Shown here piece after piece: positions 51,101-61,708 of a stretch of 64,000 bases of DNA. The stretch covers positions 7,876,379-7,940,378 of the forward strand of contig NC_061776.1 of NCBI RefSeq assembly GCF_022458985.1. Direction: 5' to 3'. Position numbers and translations under genes: made by a program. Every line of letters begins with the position of its first letter. Position 1 is the stretch's first letter. The notes beneath the pieces were generated by a model. It was not told where the DNA came from and did no database searches. It was given only the letters and a program-made list of their open reading frames with translations. This DNA is from Mugil cephalus (taxonomy: Eukaryota > Chordata > Actinopteri > Mugiliformes > Mugilidae).

Positions 51101-53988
51101 ACATCAGTCACAGCACTGGACCCTGTAAAACAGTAGATACATAATAATGAAATTAGATCAATCATAAATACTGTATTTCTGTACCTAACTTCCAACACAA
51201 TGTCAGTGATCAGTTAAATAATGAATGTGTATATTTATCTCATCTGGATTTGTTAAGGAGTGGATTCTCATTTGTAGCTGAAAACATCTTTACCTGCTTT
51301 GACTCAGTGTGTATTTATGACAAGTGACAGAGAAAGAAAGAGGTCAGTAAAAGTCTTATGGACTCTTCTGTTGATTGTTGTGTTTCTCAGTGTGCTGTGT
51401 ATTATTATCCCATGTCTTTATAGAGTTTTAGCTGAAATAGTTGAGTGAAACCTCTTCATCATCAACAACCACTGATGTGTCTGTTTTTTATTTTCTTCCT
51501 TTTCGTTCCATCATTTGTTACGACAGAGCTCTCAGACGTACGACTCATTTATCTTTAAAATATTTCTGAGCCTCAAAGAAACATGTGAACAAACAGTGAC
51601 CACGTCAGTTTGTCCAAGTTCAGCTTCACAGCAGACATGTGTCTACTGCACATATGTCTGACTTATTGCATTGTTTAGCCTTGATTTTTATGACATTGTT
51701 AGACCACGACATACTGAGGAAAAGAACATTTAAAAACATTTAAATTCTACAGCGTTGAGTCTCTGAGTTACAGCAATCACACTATGATATAATACAAGTA
51801 TAACAGCATGGTTCATCTGTTTGTATCAGGTTTTCATGGATAAAATGTCTAAGAACATTGTAGATTGTCTGTTTCCCTCATTACAAAACAATTCTGTAGA
51901 AAGATTTGGATACAATATGTTTTACTATTTAGTGTCGTGATTTATATATTTATTGTCTGTAGTTAAATGTGAAGAAATTGAAGCTGATAGTTAAAACTGT
52001 CCAAACATGTTGATTACAGAACAAGTTTAAGAGAAGTCAGTTGTTCAATGGAACTTTATATATCAATCAGCCACAACATTAAAACCAGGAGAAGTAAACA
52101 TTGGCCATCTTGGATATTTCTTAGTCATGTACCACCCACATAAACCAGACCAGACACCCCCACCCCAGAGCAATAACACTCCTTGGTGGCAGCTGGATGC
52201 AGCCTGACACACAAAAACCCCTTAGGAACAACTCAAAAAACATGACGAGTAGCACCTGACCTCCAAATTCACTAGATCCCAAACTGATCAAGTATCTGTG
52301 GGATGATCCAGAGACCCCTCCCCTCAACACATAGGATTCAAAGCTCCCCCCACTAATAACATCCTGTTACCAGACACCACAGGACACCCTCAGAAGACCC
52401 ATGTCCATTCTCTGATGAGTCGCAATTGTATTGGAGGCTCAAGGGAGATCTACACAATATTAGACAGGTGGTCATAATGTTATGCCTGGTTGGTGAATGA
52501 CAGCTATTTAGTCAGTAGTAGCAGTTCACAGTATCAAACAGCAGGAGGAGATCTGATAGAAACACGCTGAGATCTCCTCCTGCTGTTTGATGATGAATTT
52601 TATTTGTACACGATTCTCTCTGTGAGTAGAGTAACTGACACTTCTGCAGATTAAACATGATGTACAGAGGGTAAAATAAGTAGTGAATAGTGAATATTTC
52701 TATCACTTGCAGATGGAGTTATCTTAGCCTGTTATATTTGTACATATGCTAATGCATATATAAAGAATCATATAATTTAAAATACTGTATGTCCATAGTA
52801 CACTCTAACCGTAACTGTTTCTACGAGAGGACTAATGTGTCTGACACTGTTTGTCTAGTCGAGTGTTGAAGTCGAGTGATGCCTCAACACATTTATAGAT
52901 TTTCTTGGCAAGGGTAAAGTTATAACAAGGTTAAAGTTATAACTTTCTAACCATTGTCACTTCATCTCCTGATTACCTCCTGGCTAGCAGCAAGTTACTG
53001 TTAAATTAATGCTCTTTCTGTTATTGAAATTTACTGTTAATTTTCAAGAACAATAAATCAATAAAACTCTCATCCTCCGCATTTACAGTAAAATGCAGAT
53101 GAATAATTACTGGTTAATTAGGATTCATTTACAGTTTTTATCACAAATTATATATCTGAGGTATTTTAATGTACTGCACGGATACTGAATGCTACATACA
53201 AGTACACATGCAGTACATATTTTTAGATTTAGTCATTTATTTTTAAATATTTTTTTGTAACTTGATAAATTATTCTATGTCAGTTTTGCTATAAGATATC
53301 ATATTTTGGAAGAGTGTATAAATGTAGCATTTTTTATAAATAGCAAATTCATGTTTTATGACAAATAATACAGCTTCAAATTTACCTTGTGTCTATGAAC
53401 AAAATACAATACATGTTGAAAATGAACTTTCCTCGAAGAACAAATTAAAGTATGAAGGTTTAGAGCAAAACTAAAATATCAGACATTTGAGAAGGGTTAG
53501 AAATGTCAAAAATTCAAGCCAACAGCTCCAGGTCAGTGCTGTAACTGAACTAAATTACAGTTGTACCAATAATGCACACAGCACTCAACAAGAAAACATG
53601 TTGCTGGGAATATGGAATATGTTGGAATCTGCATATTTGTTCATGTTGGAGGATTTCTATTTAACTGAACTTCCGCAAAATCACAGTGAAAAAACTCAAT
53701 GTTCGATGCTACTTTTGAGAATATGACAAATTAAAGCATGATATTAATATCAGTTTACATAATTTTCACGTTTCAACATTAACTGGCCCTTCTTACTCCT
53801 GTGGTCGCATGCTTTTTGTTTCAATTCTATCTTTTATGGAGACATTTCAGAGCTATAGTATGAAAAGCAGATTCTAAAATTAAAAAGGTACAAAACATCA
53901 ACTATTACTAAAACAAGAATAAGATCTTACCTTGAATTTGACTTGAAAATATCACAGAAACAGCCAATAAGAAAGATTTAAGTTCCAT
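48138..53988 (-). pseudogene. Inhibitory-type receptor with frameshifted V exon (unit 8)
   Basis: Exons: leader 53988-53931, V 51122-50816, C2 50730-50446, transmembrane 50093-49992, linker 49593-49550, tail 48269-48138. The V exon is 307 bp, one more than the 306 of units 3 and 6. Compared with unit 3 it has an extra base at about 51036, an extra base at about 51022 and a missing base at about 50977. The remainder of V is therefore out of frame. Everything else is intact, including an uncharged membrane segment (ISTIIMIFVGVLMMVVGS) and two tail motifs, S-T-Y-S-L-V and S-L-Y-A-M-I. Three lesions within 60 bp in an otherwise clean gene could be real decay or a local assembly error. Confidence 0.75.
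52063..52498. mobile_element. 440-bp inverted-end repeat element, copy B
   Basis: Paralogue of 36562-37005 with the same ends, at the matching position in the unit 8 first intron. Confidence 0.6.
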
Positions 53989-54233
53989 TTCAAAACATAC
54001 AATTCAATTTAAGGATGTACACGAGCTGCTCCCTCAGAGCAAGTGAGAAATGTTGGTTCCTGTTTAATTATTTATGCAGACGTTTACCACAGGGGGCGTC
54101 TTTAGTTTTTAGGGACACTATGTCTATAAGACGCCCATAGTTTGTCAAACTACAATGGAGAGATGATCTAAGAAAAGGTTTATGTATCTGAACCTGTTGT
54201 GGTTTTGCTCTGACACTTTTCTCATGTTTGCAG

Positions 54234-54355
54234 GTCTCTCTGATGGTGTCTCCATCTGTCTGGTGAAGACAGTCGTGTTCTCTGTTGGTCTGATCATCAT
54301 GGTGTCTGTCGTCATCAGTGTCCACCTCATGGAGAAGATCAGGAAACTAAAATAA
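54234..54355 (+). pseudogene. Orphan lysine-transmembrane exon
   Basis: 122 bp, acceptor and open frame preserved, identical in layout to 40245-40366. It starts 246 bp from the unit 8 leader in divergent orientation. Confidence 0.75.
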
Positions 54356-55239
54356 ACAGTTCTCCTCTAATCAAATGTATGCATCCTTGCACAGTTAAAC
54401 ACAGAAAATCCTGTATAATAAATATAGTAGTACCTGAACAAAGGCAGAAATGATAGAGACAAACCAGCAACATGATGTAAACAATGCACCATTTGAAACA
54501 TTTACAACTAGATAGTTAGATATGTGAGAAATTCACATTTCCAGCAGCTTAACAAGAATGGGACACAGGGGGCATGCAGGTTCAGAGAAAACCAAAGCAG
54601 TATTAAATCATATAAAATATAAAAATGCTACACACACATTTACTACCACTGACTGGTAGAAGAACACAAACCAAACTAAAAGAAATAAACTGCCTCAGCT
54701 AAACTGCAGGCAGTGGCCTGCAGAACAAAAAAGGAAGTTTGAAAAGGTGGAGACAGGAAGCAGTGCTGCATGCAACAGACACATTTTAACATGTGATTCA
54801 CACTGTTTCAGTGTGTATTCAACAAAGCAAGAGGCTTTGTGACACTTGGACTGATGCTCTGCATTGAAGCAACCATAGTACTTAAATCTGTTATCTAGAA
54901 AACTTCAGTGTGAACTGTGAATGTTTTTTCTTTTCCCAATTATACACCTCGACCGATTTTATTATTTATTTTATTTTTTTGTATATATTTTATATCGTTT
55001 GTTTCTGTTATAATGTCTAAATGAGAAATGTAGCAGTATTTGAACAACTGTAGGAGTTTAGGAGGCTACAGACGAGCAACATGTTCTTTTTTTAACAGCC
55101 TGCAGTTGAAATTAGAGTTTCACATTGTTATCAAGTACATGTTCACTGACATTCACTGTCACGCCCAGTGTCATTACCAAGTGTGTCTGACCACAAGCTT
55201 AACACTGAGACACTGAGCTTCCATTAGCTACATCAAAAA

Positions 55240-56999
55240 GGCCTGTGTAGCCAATTCTACCACACATAGCCTGTTTTCAAGGGCCTATATTGCTGATTAC
55301 ACACTGTTATTGAATCCCTCTCTACTTGTTTAACTACTGAAGCACTATAGGACTTCTTCCACACATCATGTCTGTCAGTCTTGGACTCTCAAGACCAAAG
55401 CTAGAGGGAGAAAAATGAAACCCTGGCTAAACAAATCCACATGCTCTATTTGCAGGCAGTGACGGAAAGCAAGGCGTAAATGGACAAAAGACAAATTGCA
55501 TATATCGTAAGAAATACATAAGGAACGTCAGATTACATACCAATCTGCCATTAGAGATGCAAAAACAAAATACCTCTAAAGAGATTGCTCTTGATATCAT
55601 CATCAAGAGCAATGTGTAGAATTCTATTCGACACCATAAACTCTGTTATTAACCCCCCCTGCTGACTCCTCTATAAACTCCTCCCAAATCACTTGTCACC
55701 AGTTGAAAGACTTAAGCAAAATTGACAACATCAGGTCAACAAATACACACTATGAAAATGTCATTGTTGGCCTCGAGAAACCCCGTCTTTAACAATTTCA
55801 TCCCTATTTCATTTCTCCTGCTCAGACGCTGCGAACTCAATGTAATTCCAACAAAATTATTGAAGCAATCATTTGAAGCAGTTGGTCCTAATGACAACCT
55901 TTAACAGCTCTTTAGCCACAGGTGTTGTCCCGTCATGTTTCAAACATGCCATAGTCCAGCCACTCCTCAACTAGCCTGGCCTTGACCGAAATATTCCAAA
56001 CAATTTAAGACCAATTTCTGAGCTTTCTTTTTTTTAATCCAAGGTGTTAAAAATAGTTTTTAATCAGATTCTGTCCTTCTTAAACAAAATGGTTGAAAAA
56101 TTCCTGTCAAGGTTCTGTGAACACCACAGCACAGAGACACTTAGACTTAGACAGACTTTAATGATCCACGAGGGAAATTACACCGTCACCATAGCTTTGT
56201 TGCACATAAAAGTAAACACAAGAAAGAAAAAAATAAAATGAGATTAGATTAAGATAAAATTTAAATAAAAAGTGTAATAAAAAAGTTTACAGAATTAGCA
56301 GTGCCCGATATGGTTGTTTGGTCAGTTGCATAGCAACAGCGGCATGTGTCATCGCATGGTGTTTCTTATTAAATAGTGTTTCCTTGTCGTTGTTTGCTGA
56401 GGGAAGGACGTAAATGCCAACAGAGTGTGTCCATCCGTAGAGTCCACAGACATACTGTGGTCGTATAAGCCAGGTCTCCAAAGCTCTTCTCAAGACAAAC
56501 TCCCTCTGGGTCCCATTCTGGGTCCCATCAAGCGCACACAGTCCATCCATCCCACCGCCAAAGACGTTGTGTTCCCCATGAGAACAGACATAAACAAATG
56601 TGATAAAATAGAGTTAAGATGAAGGAAATCATATAAAACCCTGATTAAAAAGAGGGATGTTGAGCCTCTTCTTAAAAGCATCAACGGTCTCTTCAGCCCA
56701 GAGGTCCTCTGGCAGGTTGATCAACAGTCAGGGACCATAATAACTGAATGTCACCTCCCCGTGTGTCTTAGATCCAACTTGTGGTATTGTTAAAAGGTTG
56801 GTGCTGGAGGACTTCAGGGTTCACAAGGGTCGATATGGTACAAAGCAGTTCAGACCAGTAAGAAGACCCAGGACAGTTAAGACACGTAGAAACTAATAAA
56901 AGAACCTTAAAATCATTGAAGATGTATAGCAGTGTATCATCAGCATAACTGTGGACACTGAATTTATGTCTCCGGATGACATCCCCCAGGGGAAGCATG
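55240..56999. mobile_element. LINE mosaic upstream of the ERV
   Basis: 55240-56148 repeats the L2-like fragment of 41210-42117. 56149-56587 repeats the nested LINE tail. 56588-56999 is a minus-strand L2 piece ([20 protein letters not shown] then the DDTLLYI active site) matching 23150-23560. The ERV starts inside this last piece. Confidence 0.7.
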
Positions 57000-57345
57000 T
57001 GTAGTATATGGTCCTCTCCATTCGTTCTCAGTGTTTGTTTCCTTTTTTGGGGATGTATAAAGTTTAAAGGTTAAAAGGTGATGTACCAGTTGTCAGTCCA
57101 TAAAACTGCTAGACCTTGTAAGGAGACAAGTTTTGTTTGTAAATGGGGGTTCTTGGGGATAAGAACCATATATAAGGGGTCTATAGAAGCTGAATGGGAG
57201 AGAGGATTCGACGATTGGCCAGAAGCTCTCTCAGATTCGGCTGTGATTTTTGACATTGTTCTTTCTCGTAAATAAACCTCTTTAAATGCAAGATAAGACT
57301 TGTCAGCGGTGATCACTTCTTTCTTCAGCACATCAATATACAACA
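57000..57345 (+). mobile_element. 5' LTR of endogenous retrovirus (346 bp)
   Basis: It starts TGTAGTATATGG and ends CAATATACAACA, which are near-perfect short inverted repeats with TG/CA borders. Inside are a TATA box (TATATAAG at 57169-57176) and a poly(A) signal AATAAA at 57271-57276, so U3 is about 200 bp, R about 100 and U5 about 50. The left flank, ggggaagcatg, continues uninterrupted at 23551 as ggggaagcatgtagagg. That is the pre-integration sequence and fixes the left border. The 3' LTR lies beyond the window. Confidence 0.85.
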
Positions 57346-57349
57346 ATTT

Positions 57350-57367
57350 TGGCGTCACGAACTTGGA
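57350..57367 (+). promoter_or_regulatory. Primer-binding-site candidate
   Basis: TGGCGTCACGAACTTGGA starts four bases after the LTR end, where a retroviral PBS is expected. The opening TGGCG fits a tRNA ending CGCCA. I could not assign the remaining bases to a specific tRNA with confidence. Confidence 0.5.
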
Positions 57368-59365
57368 CGCGTTTGTGGCCTTTCGGCATCTGCTTTCAGT
57401 CCTGAGGAGCTGACTCCCGCATCAGCCGGCTTATATACAGGGTGAGTTTTTCACAATATAGTGCGCTGGTTTGCTCGTGGGGACTGTGCAGTGTTGCTGT
57501 GGGGACACACCGTTTAAGACTCTTTGTGGGGAGGTTGTTGTGCTGCTGTTAGAAGTTATTCGTCGTTCTAAATTTCTAAATTTGAGGTTTTCTTTGCGTT
57601 GCTGGCAACGCAAAAGGGGGGAAAGGACGATATAGATTTAAAGGAAATAAGAAGATAATAAAAAACAGAAGTTAGGATTAAGGAATAAAAGGAAATAAGA
57701 GTAGGCCTACGAATAGAGAAAAAGTGAAGAAGAGAATAGAAAAGGAATAGAAGAAATAAGAGTAGAAAAGCCTAATTAGTAACATGAAGCGCTGAACTCA
57801 CATCGTGCAAAGTTAAGTGGAGGGGCCCTTTACCGCTGTAACTAGTAAGACACATGGTCTTTGGTAGCAGTGTGAAAATTGGCTTTATTGGCTTTAAAGG
57901 AATTGGCTTAAAGTATAAAATAGGATAAAAAAATATATATAGAGAGAGAACTCCTGGGCCCAGGGGAAATTAGGAACATTTGAATTTTTCAAAAAAGAGG
58001 TAAATTTAGAGGAAAATAGGAATAGAGTATATAAGAGTTAAATAGGAATAGAGAAAAAGGGGTTCTATAGCTTGAGGCTACTAGGGCAGGTCTGTGGACC
58101 GCTAGAAAGAATCGCCTAAAAAAGAGAAGAAAATAGGAATTTTCTTAATAGTGAAAGGTTAACAGTGAAATAGAAGATAGAAGTTAGTTAAAAGAAGAAG
58201 TTAGTTAGAAGTAAAAGTTAGAGGTAGAAGTTAGAGAGAAGTTAGAGGCCTAGTTATTTGGAAGAGAAATGTGTGATCACTTTAAATTTGTGTGTTCTGT
58301 ATTTGTAGTTTGTGGATCCTTGTTGTGTGTGTGTCAACTATGAAACTATGAAATAATATGTTAGATTTTATGTTGAATAAAACGAATAAAATCAGGAAAT
58401 AGGAGATTAAGGCGATAAAAATAATAATACACTTACATATTAGTATGTGCTAGAATATTATGAGCCTGTAAAGGACGTTTGATAAATATAGTATGAGCCT
58501 TTTGTGGGGACTTTTTTGGTTGAAATACTAGGAGCCTCTGCTTGGAGGACTTTGGAAACTGTTAAAATATATGAGCCCCAGAAAAAGGACTTTATATTTA
58601 AAGAAATAATAAAGGAAAGTGTTGGCAGGAATGTGTTAGTCACATTGAAGAGTGTATTGTACTTAGTGTTTTTTTACAATGTTAAAGTGTTTGTCTGTTG
58701 TCTCTTTTTATGGGGTGAGAGTTCAAGAAGGAAGCAAAAGGACAAGGGGTGTGTCTGGAGGCAGAGGAGAGAACAGCTGGTCTACCTCACATGAAACTTG
58801 AGGCTCGCAGACGACAGCACACGCATCTGAACCCAGCAATAAGGCCAGTGTGATTTTATCCACAGACTCTTTCTAATCTACCTGCTTTTTGACCTCTATG
58901 CATTTGTTAATGGTTGATATTGATGATACATATATTGCTTGATGGGTAATCAGATTTGGGACAACAACAGTATATTCATTTGTTTGCACATAACATGTAT
59001 GTTGCAGTTGAGGCTTGGCAATGACTGACCGTTCAAATAACAGAGTTAATTTCTGCTGAGTTGGGGAAGCTGTACCTTGCAATTTGATCGGTTGTTTGTA
59101 TAAGGTTGATATTGTGTGTGGACCTGGCGTTGTTTGCTCTTACATCTGTAGGGTTGTTTTTTCATCCTCTGAAGTTGGCAGATTTATTCATTTGTTTGTT
59201 GATTGTGATAAAAAGGGGGAATATAGGTAATAATAATAGTGTATCAATTAAAATAAACATAAGAATAGGATAATAGAATAAAGTTAAGGTAATTTTTAAT
59301 TAGGTTGAATTTGATTAGAGATAAAAAGGGGGTGTTACTTTTATATCAAAGATGGCATTCTCCAG
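57368..59365 (+). other. ERV leader, about 2 kb, purine-rich
   Basis: No retroviral domain is recognised. A splice-donor-like ACAGG/GTGAGT lies at 57437-57447. 57600-58260 is strongly purine-rich and low in complexity (GGAATAAGAAGATAATA-like). An open frame at 58504-58794 (no ATG; starts at GTG) has a hydrophobic stretch (VLYLVFFYNVKVFVCCLFLW) and a basic end; its meaning is unknown. The leader is long for a gammaretrovirus-like element. Confidence 0.5.
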
Positions 59366-61249
59366 TTGTTTGAGAAGGAGGGACAGAAATGGATGGAGAT
59401 AAAGAAAAACTATGATGAGAAGACGGAAGATGAAATGAAAAAGAATGTAAAGAAAACAGAGAAGTTAATGGCAGAGATTTATGCACCCTTTTCACATGTA
59501 GTTCCAGTACAGAGACCTCCGCCGTATAAGAAGGAGATGGAGCTCAGGGAAGTTTATCCTCAACTTCCGGTAATTAGTCAAGAGGGTAATTACCACATTA
59601 AGAATGAGGCTGAGCAGGTTATAGAAGTGGGGAAAGCAGAGACAACTATTAGGATGTATCCAAGTACAAAAAGTAAAAAGCAAACGACACATTTGGAAAC
59701 CGGAGGACGATTGAGAATTAAAAGGATGGATTTTGGAGAAGTGGAGGATCAGAGTGATGAAGAAGAAGCCATGGGAGGATATGATCCAGCAGTCAGAAGA
59801 CTACTGGCCAGAGCGGAAAGAAGAGGAGGTAAAACAGGAAGAAGAATGGAACTGAGAGATGACAGTGAAGTTGAAAATGAAAGTGAAAATGATGACAGTG
59901 ATGAAGATTTGGAAAGAGAGAGTCCTACTCTTTTGAAGTCTGCTAAGATAAAAACTGCTTATAGAGAAGAAGAAAGACGACAGATTTTAAGAGAAGTTGA
60001 AGAGAATATAGATCGATGCTGTAGATGTCTGGACAAATGCACTACACCAAAAGGAAGGAAGGCATTAGAAGACCAATTACAAGAACTGCAGATTCAGAAG
60101 AAAGAGTTGCGGAAAACAGGTTCCCAACAATTGGACAAGGAATATGAACTGCGTTCACGGAAAGAGAAGAAGCCGGGTAAGATGTGTCCAGTTGTCATAA
60201 GAGGTCAGAACTTGGAGTATAAACCTTGGCAGAGTACTGACATTTCAGATATACTTGAAAAGTTACCTACTCTTCAAGATGGAGCACACCCTTGGATCTC
60301 AAAGTTGGAAGAGATCATGGTGGGGACGCAAGCTGCAGTAGGAGACATTAAGAGATTGCTGGCAAATATACTTGGGGTCCCAGCCATGGGGGAGATTTTG
60401 CAAAGAGCTGGATTAAACTGTTATGTGGAAACTGCTGTAAATGATTCAGAGCTGTTAGCAAATAGAGGTCGAGTATGGAGAGCATTGAAAGATACATTTC
60501 CAACAAATATACACCCTGATAACATTCTCATTGAGCCACTGGGACAGGAAGAAAATCCGAGAGCCTATGTGTTAAGAGCCTATCAGGTGTGGAGAAATGT
60601 CACAGGAAACGATCCAGAGGAGAGCCAAATGGAGCAATCAATTCTGGGAGCCAAGATACAGAAGGGGCTACCTCTACCAGTGCGGAGCAAATTGGCAGAA
60701 GTGGTTGGTCTTGGAAATATGGCAAAGAGTGTATATACAGACCATGTAGCACATCAAGTGGACCTGTATAGAAAGAAGGAGTATGATCAGAAGGAACAAG
60801 ATCAAGAAACTCTTCGGAAACTCAATCAAATACAATTGGTGGATAACAAGAAGAAGGAGAAGAAGCAGGCTTTAGTTTTACAGAGCCAGCCTGAACAAAA
60901 TCAATCATCTCCACAATTACAGCCAAACCAGGTTCAGTTTCAATCACCTCAACCGTCCCCAGTGGTCCCTGTTGTTTATAACACACAACCAACTCTTGGC
61001 CAGCTACAAATATGGAGAGGAAGAGGTCGAGGAACCTTTGGAAGAGGAAGAGGAAACTCTAATTTCCAACAGTTCTCAGAAGTGTGTTATAACTGTGGAC
61101 AGTTTGGACACTTTGCTCGTGAATGTGGTAGACCAGGAGGAAATTTTCGAGGAAACTTCAGGGGAAATGCGAGAGGAGGATTCAGAGGTCAGCAATTGAT
61201 CATCCGGGGACCGGCGAACCCTTATAGGGGTCCAGAGCAAGGATTTTAG
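59366..61249 (+). CDS. ERV Gag polyprotein
   Basis: The open frame runs from the stop at 59312 to UAG at 61247. It has no ATG before 59393, while a well-placed ATG at 59352 is one base out of frame, so a small lesion at the start is likely. Counting from 59366, residues 51-54 are PPPY, a late-budding motif. About 150-190 is very acidic. About 195-250 is a basic/acidic helical region with CCRCLDKC. From about 270 lies a capsid region ([19 protein letters not shown], then [12 protein letters not shown]). About 575-590 is one zinc knuckle of C-x2-C-x4-H-x4-C type ([15 protein letters not shown]), set between RG-rich tails that bind RNA. The size and single knuckle fit class I, gamma/epsilon-like ERVs. 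It forms the virion core. Confidence 0.85.
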   Translation: MFEKEGQKWMEIKKNYDEKTEDEMKKNVKKTEKLMAEIYAPFSHVVPVQRPPPYKKEMELREVYPQLPVISQEGNYHIKNEAEQVIEVGKAETTIRMYPSTKSKKQTTHLETGGRLRIKRMDFGEVEDQSDEEEAMGGYDPAVRRLLARAERRGGKTGRRMELRDDSEVENESENDDSDEDLERESPTLLKSAKIKTAYREEERRQILREVEENIDRCCRCLDKCTTPKGRKALEDQLQELQIQKKELRKTGSQQLDKEYELRSRKEKKPGKMCPVVIRGQNLEYKPWQSTDISDILEKLPTLQDGAHPWISKLEEIMVGTQAAVGDIKRLLANILGVPAMGEILQRAGLNCYVETAVNDSELLANRGRVWRALKDTFPTNIHPDNILIEPLGQEENPRAYVLRAYQVWRNVTGNDPEESQMEQSILGAKIQKGLPLPVRSKLAEVVGLGNMAKSVYTDHVAHQVDLYRKKEYDQKEQDQETLRKLNQIQLVDNKKKEKKQALVLQSQPEQNQSSPQLQPNQVQFQSPQPSPVVPVVYNTQPTLGQLQIWRGRGRGTFGRGRGNSNFQQFSEVCYNCGQFGHFARECGRPGGNFRGNFRGNARGGFRGQQLIIRGPANPYRGPEQGF

Positions 61250-61708
61250 GGGTGCCCGGAAAATTCGAAAGGGGGGTGTCAGCTGGTAGTGTCAGGGCCA
61301 GAACAAGATCCAACAATAATGGTGAAAGTAAATAATAGACCATTAGAAGTGATGGTAGATAGTGGAGCGGCTTTCACCTGTATTCGACCTGAAGATGCTA
61401 TATACCTCCCTATGTCTGGTCAATTGATACGGACGATCGGGTTTGAGGGAGTGAAACAGCTGGTACCTCTTACAAAACCAATTGAGCTCTGTTACAAAAA
61501 TCAAAAGACTACAATACCTATATTGGTTTCAGAACACACACCGATTGCACTGTTAGGAAGAGATGCTTTATGCAGATTGAAGTGTGTTATAAAGTGTACA
61601 CCCGACGGCTGCTTGGTAGAGATGCCATCTGATACTGCTTACCAACTATTGATGACAACAGATGTTGAGGCCTCTTCAGTATGCTGGATTGGAGATCTTA
61701 GTGCCTAG
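61250..61708 (+). CDS. ERV aspartic protease, in frame after Gag UAG
   Basis: The frame continues from Gag without a stop after the UAG at 61247-61249, as in gammaretroviruses where the codon is read through. The active site is DSGAAFTCI at about 61360, and the flap-distal LLGRDALCRL lies at about 61550, both standard for retropepsins. It would cleave Gag and Pol. It ends at a second in-frame UAG, 61706-61708. A downstream structure that promotes read-through is likely but not demonstrated here. Confidence 0.85.
   Translation, partial: GCPENSKGGCQLVVSGPEQDPTIMVKVNNRPLEVMVDSGAAFTCIRPEDAIYLPMSGQLIRTIGFEGVKQLVPLTKPIELCYKNQKTTIPILVSEHTPIALLGRDALCRLKCVIKCTPDGCLVEMPSDTAYQLLMTTDVEASSVCWIGDLSA

Larger units (their letters stand above)
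47250..56587. repeat. Segmental duplication, copy B
   Basis: Direct counterpart of 31590-42585. It ends abruptly at about 56587, where LINE sequence homologous to 56149-56587/42118-42575 switches to sequence homologous to 23150-23560. That marks a recombination or insertion junction. Confidence 0.85.

Noticed and set aside
57350-57367. Assigning the primer-binding site to tRNA-Asn or tRNA-Lys
   Set aside because: Only the first few bases fit either tRNA; the rest does not, so I leave the primer unnamed.
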